Of a DNA stretch of 40,931 nucleotides, positions 10,901 to 18,309 are shown one piece after another. The notes beneath the pieces are model-generated. The model had not been told where the DNA came from. It did not search any database and saw only the letters and a program-made list of their open reading frames with translations. This DNA comes from Euryarchaeota archaeon UBA40 (lineage in GTDB: Archaea; Thermoplasmatota; Poseidoniia; Poseidoniales; Thalassarchaeaceae), in contig DAYJ01000044.1 in assembly GCA_002506875.1 (NCBI GenBank), forward strand, positions 1-40,931, written 5' to 3'. Both the position numbers and the translations under genes were made by a program. The stretch's first letter is position 1; every line of letters starts with the position of its first letter.

Positions 10901-11157
10901 CAGCCACCCTTACGTTCGACGAAATGCCCTTCCATCGACTTCCAGCGGCAAACAAGATCCTTGTACGTCCTAGCGACCACATGATGGATTCCAGGTTTTC
11001 CATTCGCTGTAGGAGGGCCTTCAAGGAAGATGAATGGGGTACCATTACGACGTGCTTTCACACTATTATCGAAGGTCTTCTCCTCCGACCACCGAACCAT
11101 CAACGCCTCTTCAAGGGCGACTGGATTCAGTTCGCCAGCACGCTTGGGAACGGCCAT
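7906..11157 (-). CDS. ileS: Isoleucyl-tRNA synthetase
   Basis: This enzyme charges tRNA-Ile and edits mischarged valine. It has 1083 residues from the ATG at 11157. It shows PTANGKPGIHH (the HIGH-like motif, about 56-59), ERKGGWDTHGLPVE, the connective-peptide editing domain with AWTTTPWTLPGNVGLAV (about 222-238), the WWTPLPVW-region equivalent RYWGTPLPVW, CDWFDSG-like MDCWFDSG, and KMSKSRGN (about 617-624). The C-terminal anticodon-binding and tail domains follow. The length matches the archaeal/eukaryotic-type enzymes. The frame extends to an ATG at 11277, but the extra 40 residues are a poorly conserved hydrophobic stretch that would look like a false signal peptide on a cytosolic enzyme. 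The start MAVPKRAG with the conserved VALEEALMVRW region soon after is preferred. The MutS-like gene follows after 3 bp, so the two are probably cotranscribed. Confidence 0.96.
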   Translation of the reverse strand: MAVPKRAGELNPVALEEALMVRWSEEKTFDNSVKARRNGTPFIFLEGPPTANGKPGIHHVVARTYKDLVCRWKSMEGHFVERKGGWDTHGLPVEIEVQKRMDLMSNEAIEEFGIAEFNEECRKSVWTYEQAWREMTERMAFWVDLDNPYVTLDNDFVESCWWALKQMFDKGLLYRGHKVLPYCPQTGTSYSSHEVALGYKEVEEPSVYVKFRLDDDDASILAWTTTPWTLPGNVGLAVGPDVTYVRVRVSEEASSWDGAGGADVGEQLILAKDLMKEVLRHHVEVIEEIPGSDLVGRSYEPLFVDAVDRGESETAWTVLSADWVTTTDGTGVVHTAVMYGEDDYNLGMEVGLPAQHTVDIDGRFIVGTHPRLDARYVKDCDQEIIEILSDDGLLYREKAYSHDYPHCWRTDHPLLYYAMDSWFVRMTAVKERLLEFNDQVEWAPDWVGEGRFGEWLRNVKDWAISRERYWGTPLPVWRSNSGQMKCIGSIAELQQEVEKARAAGIENPDCPSDVDLHRPIVDSFVLLGDDGEPMHREPFVMDCWFDSGCASFAQWHHPFDNPETFENNFPIDYICEGVDQTRGWFYTLLAVSTTVFDSICYKRCLSLGLILDAEGKKMSKSRGNIVDPWDHFNREGADATRWYMVTAGAPWNPLKFDPNGVRETYAKMFLTLWNCYRFYADYAEDDGFNPDNSETYIPVEERSPLDRWILSRLSQVAYAYHRQFEDWDFHKACRDLEEFVVNDLSNWYIRRSRRRLWEDTKSSDALACEHTLHEILTIVARLMAPVAPFISDEIHRNLTGGASVHLADWPIRSEGPLEGEDELPPIDMVLEAKMELVRSLAETGRRIRIDANRRQRLPCQASWIVGGPEISEFHDILAEELNVEFLATEDDLDRFQRIELAPNRKALGRKCRQDLPAVLDELSKVDPESFLLEIEAGLGALAGYEITAEDVEIRRVEKEGFAASTIQFDGPDGEMDVSLVMDMALTDALQSKGLARDIIRRIQSKRKELDLEVNATIALEVWLPSNAPGMSEEDQSHVASEVRASSAVFHRVDPDAVASEAGTGADVFSLDGEFEISYLVSAL

Positions 11158-11280
11158 CGACCTTCGGACCTGTGATGCGGACTTCAAACTGATGGCGAAG
11201 ACAAAAGACGACAAAAGAAGCAGATGAAGAAAGCAACTTCGGATAAGAGCCATGAAGAACCCTTGACTGAAACCCATACC
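11158..11280. promoter_or_regulatory. Divergent intergenic region with 10-bp-spaced direct repeat
   Basis: This 123-bp gap lies between the ileS start and the lipoprotein start, so it must hold both promoters. It carries a direct repeat, GACAAAAGA at 11200-11208 and 11210-11218, spaced about one helical turn apart. A weak AT-containing GGATAAGA around 11250 is placed about 26-30 bp before the lipoprotein ATG. No tRNA-like T-box or other RNA structure is evident. Confidence 0.3.
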
Positions 11281-12522
11281 ATGAGGCCCGGGTGGCTTGT
11301 CCTCCTTCTGCTGGCTAGTCTCCTTTCCGGATGCCTCTGGGAAGCACCTCCTGAAGAGAGTGATGTGATTGAAACACGCGATGGCCCCCGTGCCATCACA
11401 ACTGCCTTGGTGAACAACACAGACGCTGTCCCAGTCACTGCAAATATTCGAATTCTCAACATCGACGGAGATGTCACACCAGAGGTCGTATTCGCTGAGC
11501 CTATGGAAGGTAGGATTGCATGGATAGACTCCGAATGCATCCCAGATTGTCAGAATCTGACTACCATCGAGAATCTCGGTTCACCGGTCCGAGTTGCGGC
11601 AGCAGATCTTGATGGAGACGGAATCAATGAGATAATCGTCTCAGATATAGGACAACTATTCCCATCTAACGAATTAGTTGGTAGAATCCTACGAATCAAT
11701 GCCACGGGTGATGTAAGTGTCCTTGTGGACGGACTTGGCCGAACAGTATGTGCAGAACCTGCTGACCTTGATGCGGATGGAGACTTGGACCTGACATTGT
11801 GTGAATTTGGTCACGATGAAGGCAGTGTCGGCTGGTTAGAGCAGGGAGATACAGGATGGACGCACCATGTTCTTGATCCTCGACCTGGGGCCATACACGC
11901 AATCCCAGCTGATATCGATGGTGATGGTGATCTCGACATCGTGGCAGCTGTATCACAAACTGTAGAGCAGTTAATGTTGTACAGAAACAATGGGGATGGA
12001 TCATTCACCAGCGAGGTATTGTTCGATGCGCAGACAGAACATCATGGAACCAGTGGTATTGACCTAGTTGATGTGGATGGAGATGGGGACCTTGACATCG
12101 TAGCAACAAACGGAGATGCGATGGACTGGAATCTACCTGATGATATTCATCCAAGTGATATTCATGGCCTTTCCATCCTGACGAATGATGGTAACGGATC
12201 ATTCACCCGTGACGAGATTGTAGGAGTATGGGGCGCTTACGCAAGCACCATGCATGATGTGAACCAAGATGGGAATCTTGACATTGTCCTCGTCTGCATA
12301 CAGATTCCGCAACAATTCCCAGAGATTGAGCGCACTCCTCTCCTCGTCCTTGAACGGAATGGAACAAATTGGGACCGAATTGATGTAGACATGGATGAAA
12401 TCGATCACATGATTACGATTGTGTCCACTGGAGAGCATCTCCTAGTGGGGAGTCATGCACCTAGTTCCCCCGAAGGTGGAGTGAATCGACTTGCAATGTT
12501 GACGATTATAACTCCTGAATAA
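11281..12522 (+). CDS. FG-GAP/VCBS-repeat lipoprotein
   Basis: This is a 413-residue surface lipoprotein. From the ATG at 11281 it reads MRPGWLV, a Leu-rich core and the lipobox LLSGC (Cys 18). An upstream in-frame ATG (11224) would add 19 charged residues before the signal and is rejected. The body has at least five FG-GAP/VCBS-type repeats with Ca-binding D-x-D-x-D-G loops: ADLDGDGINEIIVSD, ADLDADGDLDLTLCEF, ADIDGDGDLDIVAAV, VDVDGDGDLDIVATN and HDVNQDGNLDIVLV. Such repeats build a beta-propeller like the integrin alpha N-terminal domain and typically mediate adhesion or ligand binding. It is divergent from ileS, and nadE follows in the same direction after about 75 bp. The exact ligand cannot be told. 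Confidence 0.85.
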   Translation: MRPGWLVLLLLASLLSGCLWEAPPEESDVIETRDGPRAITTALVNNTDAVPVTANIRILNIDGDVTPEVVFAEPMEGRIAWIDSECIPDCQNLTTIENLGSPVRVAAADLDGDGINEIIVSDIGQLFPSNELVGRILRINATGDVSVLVDGLGRTVCAEPADLDADGDLDLTLCEFGHDEGSVGWLEQGDTGWTHHVLDPRPGAIHAIPADIDGDGDLDIVAAVSQTVEQLMLYRNNGDGSFTSEVLFDAQTEHHGTSGIDLVDVDGDGDLDIVATNGDAMDWNLPDDIHPSDIHGLSILTNDGNGSFTRDEIVGVWGAYASTMHDVNQDGNLDIVLVCIQIPQQFPEIERTPLLVLERNGTNWDRIDVDMDEIDHMITIVSTGEHLLVGSHAPSSPEGGVNRLAMLTIITPE

Positions 12523-12597
12523 GGGCCATTATTACCATTACATCTCTGTGCGGAACGTTGAATGAGGCCGACGGAGAGGAGGCATCGAGGACCTCAG

Positions 12598-14304
12598 ATG
12601 ACGGTCATCGCGCTGCTTCAGATTGACCCCACGGTGGGAGACATCAAAGGCAACGCTAAACGTATATCTCGAGCCGCCTCTATCGCCCATGAAAATGGCG
12701 CTGACCTTGCAGTAACACCAGAACTAGCAATGTCGGGCTACCCTCCTCGTGATCTCCTAAATCATGGAGGATTCGTCAAGCGATGTCTTGAGGAGGTACA
12801 TGACCTAAAGGTGAATCTGCCTCTTATCGTAGGTTGCCCAATTCCCCCCGAAACCGAACGCACACGCCCAGGTAACGGCGCCGTGCGCGTAATCCCAAAT
12901 CGGCCGACGCGTGTCGTGACTCAGAAACAGTTACTCCCGACATACGATGTCTTCGACGAAGAACGCTACTTTCATTCAGACACAAAACCGGGTATTCTAC
13001 GAGTTGTGGACGGACAAAGTATTGGCGTCACCATCTGCGAAGATGCTTGGCAGCATGCTGGTTTAGTGCCCAACGACTACCCCGTAGACCCCATCGAGCA
13101 ACTTGCATCATTCTCGATGGAAGGGGAAGCACTCATCCTAACAGTGAATCTCTCATCCTCACCTTACCATGCCCACAAACAGGGAACTCGAGCAGAAGTA
13201 GCGATGTCTGCAGCAAGAACACTGGGCCATCCATTCCTACTCTGCAACCAAGTAGGGGGCAATGATGATTTGATTTTCGATGGGCGCAGCATGGTTGCTT
13301 GGTCTGATGGTGAAATTGCACAAGCACCGGCTTGGGTCGAAGGTGTGATGATGGTTGACCTCGAATCTAGGAATGTACGATTCCTTGGCCTCGATGGCTC
13401 GGAGGAGATTGAACTCCAAGTCTACAAGCACCAGTTTGGATTTGTGAAGAAGGAAGAAGACCTCCTTGAAGCCGTTACAATCGGATTACGGGACTATTGC
13501 ACGAAATCTGGACTCTCCTCAGTTGTACTTGGAATGAGTGGCGGGATTGACTCTGCCGTCACTGCCGCAATTGCTGCTCGAGCTCTTGGACCAGAGAACG
13601 TCATCGGAATCTCGATGCCAAGTCGCCATTCCAGCGACCATTCAATCTCCGACGCTGAGATTACTTCAGAGGCCCTCGGTATGGAACTCCTATCCATGCC
13701 GATTCGCAGTATGCATGACCCAGCAGAGAAGCTTCTGCTCGATGAGATAAATCAAGGGAGCGACATCGCTGCAGAGAATCTTCAATCCCGTCTAAGGGGC
13801 CTGCTTGTCATGGGAGTCGCTAACGCACGCGGTGCGATGGCGATTGCAACCGGAAATAAGTCCGAGTTAGCAATGGGCTACTGCACACTCTATGGCGACA
13901 TGGCAGGAGGATATGCGCCACTTGGCGATGTCTGGAAGACTGAGGTCTACGCTCTTGCCCGTGCGATCAATGATGAGGCAGTGAAGAGTGGGAAGACGCC
14001 ACCAATCTCAGAGTCGACACTAAACAAGCCACCATCCGCTGAACTTGCACCAGATCAAGTAGACCGGGATGCATTGCCTCCATACGAGGTCCTTGATGAG
14101 ATTCTTCGCCTCCATATGGAGGAAGGGCTCAGTGGAGAGGCCATTGCTGGTTTCACCGGCAAGGATGAAGCAATGATTACTGATTTACTTGCACGATTCA
14201 GCCGAAACGAGCACAAACGATGGCAGATGGCACCATCACCGCGCGTATCTGGACGAGCATTCGGACAAGGGTGGAGGCAGCCGCTTGCTGCAAAAAAGAA
14301 TTGA
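12598..14304 (+). CDS. nadE: Glutamine-dependent NAD+ synthetase
   Basis: This enzyme converts deamido-NAD to NAD using ammonia released from glutamine, the last step of NAD synthesis. From the ATG at 12598 it has 568 residues. The N-terminal nitrilase-type glutaminase shows the catalytic triad Glu42 (TPELAMSGYPP), Lys110 (TQKQLLPTYDVFDE) and Cys147 (VTICEDAW). The C-terminal synthetase shows the PP-loop SGGIDS at about 314-319, then ATGNKSELAMGYCTLYGDMAGG and STLNKPPSAELAPDQ. An in-frame ATG at 12562 would add 12 basic residues. An AT-rich box at about 12527-12540 sits about 26 bp before 12562, so a leaderless longer form cannot be excluded, but the family starts at the T-V-I-A-L-L-Q-I strand. 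It converges with the importer permease gene across a 42-bp gap where I see nothing else. Confidence 0.95.
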   Translation: MTVIALLQIDPTVGDIKGNAKRISRAASIAHENGADLAVTPELAMSGYPPRDLLNHGGFVKRCLEEVHDLKVNLPLIVGCPIPPETERTRPGNGAVRVIPNRPTRVVTQKQLLPTYDVFDEERYFHSDTKPGILRVVDGQSIGVTICEDAWQHAGLVPNDYPVDPIEQLASFSMEGEALILTVNLSSSPYHAHKQGTRAEVAMSAARTLGHPFLLCNQVGGNDDLIFDGRSMVAWSDGEIAQAPAWVEGVMMVDLESRNVRFLGLDGSEEIELQVYKHQFGFVKKEEDLLEAVTIGLRDYCTKSGLSSVVLGMSGGIDSAVTAAIAARALGPENVIGISMPSRHSSDHSISDAEITSEALGMELLSMPIRSMHDPAEKLLLDEINQGSDIAAENLQSRLRGLLVMGVANARGAMAIATGNKSELAMGYCTLYGDMAGGYAPLGDVWKTEVYALARAINDEAVKSGKTPPISESTLNKPPSAELAPDQVDRDALPPYEVLDEILRLHMEEGLSGEAIAGFTGKDEAMITDLLARFSRNEHKRWQMAPSPRVSGRAFGQGWRQPLAAKKN

Positions 14305-14346
14305 TTTTCGTCAAAACCACCGAACTATCGGGTTGTCCGTGCCGTT

Positions 14347-15276
14347 TCAAGTGCTCTGATTCTTCGATTCCACATACCTACGAATTTGTACAGAAAATGT
14401 CTTGATTAAACCGATAAGGGCGAACTGTGTAGCGGCAACTACGGCAATCATTGCACCTGTTCCGGTGTTCAACTCTGCTGCGAAGTAGATACCAAGAAAT
14501 GTTGCTGAGAGTCCGAAGGCTTGAGCCCATAACATACAACCTCGAAAACTACGACTGACAATTTGAGCAGTCGCAGCAGGGGTGACCAACAACGCACTCA
14601 CAAGAAGGACCCCTACCAGTTTAACCATACTGACCACAATAATGGCGATGGTGATACTGAACCAGAGACCAATAAAATTGACTGGAATGCCTTGAACACG
14701 CGCTGCAACACTATCGATGGTCATCGCAAGGAGGCCGCGATGGAGAACTGCAAGACTGACGAGGGAGAATAAACTGAGTAGGGTAATCATGTCAAGACTA
14801 GCTGAATCAATCATATTCAGGCTACCAAAAAGATAGGCTTCGATATCGGTTGTGATCCCATCCCCCCATTTGCTAAGAACAACAAGACCGAAGGCAAGCG
14901 TGCCCGTCAAGAAAATAGCAATCGAAGTATCTCCGGTGAGGATTTCCCTAGACTGTAACTCGTAAATTATAATCGCCGCTACTATACTGAATAGGAGAGC
15001 GGTGTTGAGTGGAGTGACCGACCCAAGGGCAACACCAACTGCCATGCCACCGAATGAAACATGAGCAAGGCCGTCTCCAATTAGGGCAAGATTCCTCAAC
15101 ATTAGGAAAGTCCCATAGAGGCCCGCAACTATTGAAATGAGTAGGGCTGCGAGAAGGGCGCGTTGAAACATCTCCCACTCAAAGTACAATGGAAATGTAT
15201 CTCCCGGCAAGTATGGTGCTAGAAACTCAAGCATAGGGCTAAGAAAAGTCAGCAACAAAGTTCCTAGACCCATCAT
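14347..15276 (-). CDS. ABC-3 family metal transporter permease (ZnuB-like)
   Basis: This is the membrane subunit of a zinc/manganese-type ABC importer, with 309 residues and about eight hydrophobic helices. The family pattern is visible: GLYGTFLMLRNLALIGDGLAHVSFGGMAVGVALG in parts (the conserved D-G-L-A-H loop that contacts the ATPase), LFGSLNMIDSASL, and the C-terminal MVKLVGVLLVSALLVTPAATA. It overlaps the ATPase gene by 4 bp (ATGA), so translation is coupled. The start is the first of two adjacent ATGs. Whether the substrate is Zn, Mn or Fe cannot be read from the permease. The His-rich binding protein upstream favours zinc, but its EF-hand loops and the DtxR-like regulator nearby leave manganese possible. 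Confidence 0.92.
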   Translation of the reverse strand: MMGLGTLLLTFLSPMLEFLAPYLPGDTFPLYFEWEMFQRALLAALLISIVAGLYGTFLMLRNLALIGDGLAHVSFGGMAVGVALGSVTPLNTALLFSIVAAIIIYELQSREILTGDTSIAIFLTGTLAFGLVVLSKWGDGITTDIEAYLFGSLNMIDSASLDMITLLSLFSLVSLAVLHRGLLAMTIDSVAARVQGIPVNFIGLWFSITIAIIVVSMVKLVGVLLVSALLVTPAATAQIVSRSFRGCMLWAQAFGLSATFLGIYFAAELNTGTGAMIAVVAATQFALIGLIKTFSVQIRRYVESKNQST

Positions 15277-16064
15277 TCTGCCTCCTTAGATTGTATTGCT
15301 TTGGAAAAAGTGAGATTTAACGCATCCTTTGGGTTGAGATTTCCTCTGAGATTAGATAACATAAGTGGATTAGAATCTGTTTTCATTTCCTCGTCCACAT
15401 GGACATTGCCATCGATGCATACTGCGCAATGAGTACATCGACTAATCGCTGTATGATCATGGGTCACCATCAAGAGAGTCTTTTTCTCAGTGCGACAAAG
15501 ATCCTCGAGGAAACGAAGAAAATCCGTCCTAGAGGTTCGGTCCACGCCGACTAAGGGCTCATCCAGAATCAGGACCTCGGCATTTGAGGCGAGACCGCGG
15601 GCAACCACTGCCCTCTGACGTTGCCCTCCAGACATATGGCGAATATCGCCATCGGCAAGATCTTCCAAACCGACTAGGCGAATGGCATTATTGACTCGTT
15701 CCATCCGTTCAGTTCTATTTGGCCAAATCATGTTTCTCCAGGTCAATGTGCCTAGCCCAACCAGTTCACGTACCGTAATCCTGAGATTAGAGGGTAGATT
15801 AGCTGCCGCCTGTGATACCCAAGCGATACGTCCACGGTTTGCCAATGAACCAGGCTGATCACCAAATACAGTGATTGACCCCTCTGTCGGTTGTAGTTCT
15901 CCAATAATCGTCAGTAATAGGGTTGATTTCCCACTACCGTTTGGTCCTACAACACCAACGAAATCCCCTCGATGAACATCAAGGTCGATACCATCTAGGA
16001 CGAGGGTGCCACCCCGGTGGACCTGTAGTCCACGTATGGAGATGAGCGGATCCGTGCCTGGCAT
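15273..16064 (-). CDS. Metal ABC transporter ATPase (ZnuC-like)
   Basis: This 263-residue nucleotide-binding subunit powers the importer formed with the neighbouring permease and binding protein. Motifs in order are Walker A GPNGSGKST (about 40-48), the Q-loop in AWVSQAAANLP, the ABC signature HMSGGQRQR (about 143-151), Walker B LILDEPLVGVD (about 165-175) and the switch His in LLMVTHDHTAI. The C-terminal extension has a CTHCAVCIDGN stretch with a Cys-rich/His pattern that might bind metal. A strong Shine-Dalgarno sequence AGGAGGG (16071-16077 on this strand) lies 6 nt before the ATG, which fixes the start. It is separated from the upstream binding-protein gene by a 66-bp spacer with three small hairpins, and overlaps the permease gene by 4 bp. 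Confidence 0.95.
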   Translation of the reverse strand: MPGTDPLISIRGLQVHRGGTLVLDGIDLDVHRGDFVGVVGPNGSGKSTLLLTIIGELQPTEGSITVFGDQPGSLANRGRIAWVSQAAANLPSNLRITVRELVGLGTLTWRNMIWPNRTERMERVNNAIRLVGLEDLADGDIRHMSGGQRQRAVVARGLASNAEVLILDEPLVGVDRTSRTDFLRFLEDLCRTEKKTLLMVTHDHTAISRCTHCAVCIDGNVHVDEEMKTDSNPLMLSNLRGNLNPKDALNLTFSKAIQSKEAE

Positions 16065-16070
16065 ACTAGG

Positions 16071-16077
16071 CCCTCCT
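16071..16077 (-). promoter_or_regulatory. Strong Shine-Dalgarno site of the ATPase gene
   Basis: On the minus strand AGGAGGG stands 6 nt before the ATG at 16064. It gives the middle gene of the operon its own ribosome entry point after the hairpin spacer. Confidence 0.7.
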
Positions 16078-16081
16078 AAAC

Positions 16082-16134
16082 CTCTGATTTCAGAGATTCG
16101 TAAGAATCACAACTTGAAACCTGATTAGAATCAG
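16082..16134 (-). promoter_or_regulatory. Three consecutive short hairpins between binding-protein and ATPase genes
   Basis: Three perfect inverted repeats lie nearly end to end: CTGATT/AATCAG (16121-16126 and 16129-16134, enclosing the upstream stop codon), GATTC/GAATC (16095-16099 and 16104-16108) and CTCTGA/TCAGAG (16082-16087 and 16090-16095). In the transcript they precede the AGGAGGG ribosome site. AATCAG occurs in the 3' arms of both the first and the third hairpin, so alternative pairings are possible. Differential stability or attenuation within the operon is an inference; no T-run that would make a terminator follows. Confidence 0.4.
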
Positions 16135-18245
16135 CAAGTCATACCGGCGAGAAGGTTGTCAAGATTCTCCTTCATCAAATCAGTATAACCGTCGTTAGCA
16201 TCCTTAGGTGGCAACTCCATAGTGTGAAGCGTCATCAAAGTCACACCCTCTGGCATGGTACCCGATTTTGTCTGCTCGACTAGAGAACTCAAAGAAGCCG
16301 GGTCGGTGAACTCTTCAACGTACATGGTAGTGATGTCATCCTCCTCAATCGCCTCCACGACCTCCGCAATATCTGCAGCAGTTGGTTCACCTTCGGGATC
16401 AATGCCGTGAACTGTGACAAATTGAAGATCGTAACGCTCGGCTAGATAGGCATACGCATTATGGTTCGCTACAATATCACTTACCTCACAGGCAGCGAGT
16501 GCAGACGAGAATTCCTCGTGCAAGGTTAGCAACTCGGCCATGTAGGCCTCTGCATTTGCAGTGAAATCTGCTTCACCTTCTGGGAATGCCTCAATCAGTG
16601 CATCACGGACCAAAGCCGCCTGGGCACGGTAGGACAGAGGGTCTAGCCAGCTATGAGGGTCGAATCGTCCTGATTCTTCTTCCCCATGATCATCATGATC
16701 GCCCTCTTCATCGGAGTGGTCGTCGTGGTCGCCCTCTTCATCGGAATGGTCGTCACGGTCGCGCTCCTCGTCGGAGTGGCCGTCATGGTCATCGTGTCCG
16801 GCGTGGCCATCATGTCCTGTAGGCATGACATGCATGGTCACATCATGAGGAAGAGCGAATCCATAGTCTCCCTCAACATCGATGTGAATGGAAATGGCAC
16901 CATACATGCCATGACGTTCATCGTGAGGATTTTGGATAATGTGGACCATCTCAATGAACGGCCCCAACTCTGTCAAGTTTAGCAATGAATCGTTGTTGGC
17001 GTCAGCACGGTGGAAGGATGCCATGAGGGCGTTTCTTTCCTCAACATCGCCTTCATCCACCCACATGAATGCATCACATGTAGCTGCAGACATATTTGGA
17101 TCAGCAGCATGTGATACCGGGTTGTAACAACCAGTGAATGTTGTGTCACCCCATGACATGTTGGTCATGTACACATAGGACTCACAGGACGTCTCGTTGT
17201 CTAAACCAGATATCATGTTCATTTCACTGTTGAAACAAACCATGTGTTCACTGTGCTCATCGTGAGTCCCGTTGTGCTCATCGTGATGGTCATCCTCAAT
17301 GAATGAGTTCCAGAATTCGTCCCATGAGATTTGACTATCATTATTCAAATCGATACTGTCGAATCGGACTTGTTCCCTATCCTCATCAGAGTGATTGTCA
17401 TGATCGCCCTCGTCATTATCCTCCTCCTCATCTGAGTGATCGTCATGGCCTTCATCGCCGTGGTCACCATGATCGTGATTTGCGTGACCTCCTAGCATCT
17501 TCAAGACTGACATATCGAAGGACATCATCTCCTCAGCCTCAAATTCTAGCATATAATGCCCCTCTTCCATATGATACATCTGAATTACAGAGTCCGTAGG
17601 GCATCCTGCAGGGTCATCGATAGTCTCCTCAGGAACTAGGTGATTGTGCTCAGCGTGACGAGTGTGATTGTCGTGGTCATCGTGATCACCATCGTGGTCA
17701 TCGTGATCATCATCGTGGTCATCGTGATCATCATCGTGCATCGGGAAAGACAAGCGATGAGCTACGTGCTCAGCATGAATTTCGCTGATTTCTTCGCCAT
17801 GTGTCAAGTTTGAGTTCTCGAACGGACCGTCATTTAGGTGTTCACAGAGATCAGCAATCAACATTACTTCATACTCCAAAACAATACTACCATCTGGAAG
17901 AGTATGGACTTCAACGAACTTAGGGGCGTCATCACCCATGGTTTCGAGCGTTGTATTGACCCATGTCTCAAGTCCAAGACCATGATAAAAGAAAAGGTCA
18001 GCGTCGCGAAGGTAGAGCAAATCGGTGCTAGTTGGCTCATAATCATGCACTGGCACATTAGTAGGTGCGAGTAATTCTACGTTGACGAAATCGCCAGCGA
18101 TATTCTCGACGAGATCCTGGATGTGCCAGGTTGAGGTGTATACGGTATCTTTCTCGACATTGTCTTCAGTAGACAGACAGCCGGCAATACTGGTAGCTAC
18201 AAGCAAAATGGCGATCATTATCGGACGTGCCTTAGGGTAGGTCAT
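16131..18245 (-). CDS. Metal-binding lipoprotein (ZnuA-like) with His/Asp-rich repeats and two EF-hand loops
   Basis: This is the substrate-binding subunit of the importer, 704 residues against about 300 for the family. It has a lipobox SIAGC (Cys 23). The N-lobe (about 30-120) contains NVPVHDYEPTSTD with the first metal-ligand His at 67. The C-lobe (about 527-704) contains DPHSWLDP (His 531), VANHNAYAYLAERY (His 595) and YVEEFTDPAS (acidic ligand about 644). Between the lobes lies an insertion of about 400 residues with four His/Asp/Glu-rich blocks (about 160-201, 254-290, 319-334, 478-521) and two 12-residue EF-hand loops, DLNNDSQISWDE (299-310) and DANNDSLLNLTE (415-426). Family members often have one short His-rich loop; this size and the EF-hands are unusual. 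The ATG is 64 bp from the divergent NikR-like gene, with a TATA-like GTTAAATAT on this strand about 26 bp upstream, consistent with a leaderless mRNA. Confidence 0.93.
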   Translation of the reverse strand: MTYPKARPIMIAILLVATSIAGCLSTEDNVEKDTVYTSTWHIQDLVENIAGDFVNVELLAPTNVPVHDYEPTSTDLLYLRDADLFFYHGLGLETWVNTTLETMGDDAPKFVEVHTLPDGSIVLEYEVMLIADLCEHLNDGPFENSNLTHGEEISEIHAEHVAHRLSFPMHDDDHDDHDDDHDDHDGDHDDHDNHTRHAEHNHLVPEETIDDPAGCPTDSVIQMYHMEEGHYMLEFEAEEMMSFDMSVLKMLGGHANHDHGDHGDEGHDDHSDEEEDNDEGDHDNHSDEDREQVRFDSIDLNNDSQISWDEFWNSFIEDDHHDEHNGTHDEHSEHMVCFNSEMNMISGLDNETSCESYVYMTNMSWGDTTFTGCYNPVSHAADPNMSAATCDAFMWVDEGDVEERNALMASFHRADANNDSLLNLTELGPFIEMVHIIQNPHDERHGMYGAISIHIDVEGDYGFALPHDVTMHVMPTGHDGHAGHDDHDGHSDEERDRDDHSDEEGDHDDHSDEEGDHDDHGEEESGRFDPHSWLDPLSYRAQAALVRDALIEAFPEGEADFTANAEAYMAELLTLHEEFSSALAACEVSDIVANHNAYAYLAERYDLQFVTVHGIDPEGEPTAADIAEVVEAIEEDDITTMYVEEFTDPASLSSLVEQTKSGTMPEGVTLMTLHTMELPPKDANDGYTDLMKENLDNLLAGMTC
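16701..16790 (-). repeat. Three tandem 30-bp repeats in the metal-binding protein gene
   Basis: Units at 16701-16730, 16731-16760 and 16761-16790 differ by only a few substitutions. They encode the decapeptide H-S-D-E-E-G/R-D-H/R-D-D repeated in the block before the C-lobe. Because the length is a multiple of three, unit gain or loss would keep frame. Confidence 0.85.
17671..17733 (-). repeat. Three tandem 21-bp repeats in the metal-binding protein gene
   Basis: Units at 17671-17691, 17692-17712 and 17713-17733 are nearly identical; the last two are exact copies. They encode the heptad-like H-D-D-H-D-D-D/G pattern of the first His-rich block. In-frame slippage could vary the number of metal-binding units. 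Confidence 0.85.
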
Positions 18246-18309
18246 AGGCCGGGGGGCATAATATTACATATTTAACAAATGTTATTAATTCCGGCCAATA
18301 CGGCACCCC
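18246..18309. promoter_or_regulatory. Divergent promoter and candidate operator of the metal-uptake locus
   Basis: The 64-bp gap has an AT-rich core (18257-18290) bounded by GGCCGG (18247-18252) and CCGGCC (18291-18296). Inside lies an imperfect dyad, ATTACAT (18263-18269) and ATGTTAT (18279-18285), with a 9-bp spacer and one mismatch. A TATA-like TTATTAATT (18282-18290) is about 24 bp before the NikR-like ATG. The minus-strand GTTAAATAT (about 18268-18276) is about 26 bp before the binding-protein ATG. Both genes may therefore be leaderless, with the dyad over both TATA boxes. Binding of the NikR-like protein here is an inference. Confidence 0.5.

Noticed and set aside
11158..11277. Hydrophobic 40-residue extension of isoleucyl-tRNA synthetase resembling a signal peptide
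   Set aside because: IleRS is cytosolic, the conserved protein begins at the ATG at 11157, and the extension overlaps the promoter region of the divergent lipoprotein gene.
14305..14346. Possible terminator or small RNA between nadE and the permease gene
   Set aside because: Only a short TTTTCG stretch and no convincing hairpin are present in 42 bp.
17671..17733. Regular repeats that might suggest a CRISPR array
   Set aside because: The units are directly adjacent without spacers, are in frame and encode His/Asp-rich peptide inside a long conserved gene.
16131..18245. Possibility that the metal-binding gene is two genes joined by assembly error
   Set aside because: The two lobes of one binding protein flank the insertion in a continuous frame, with a signal peptide only at the start and downstream operon genes in place. 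Repeat collapse could alter copy number but not create this structure.
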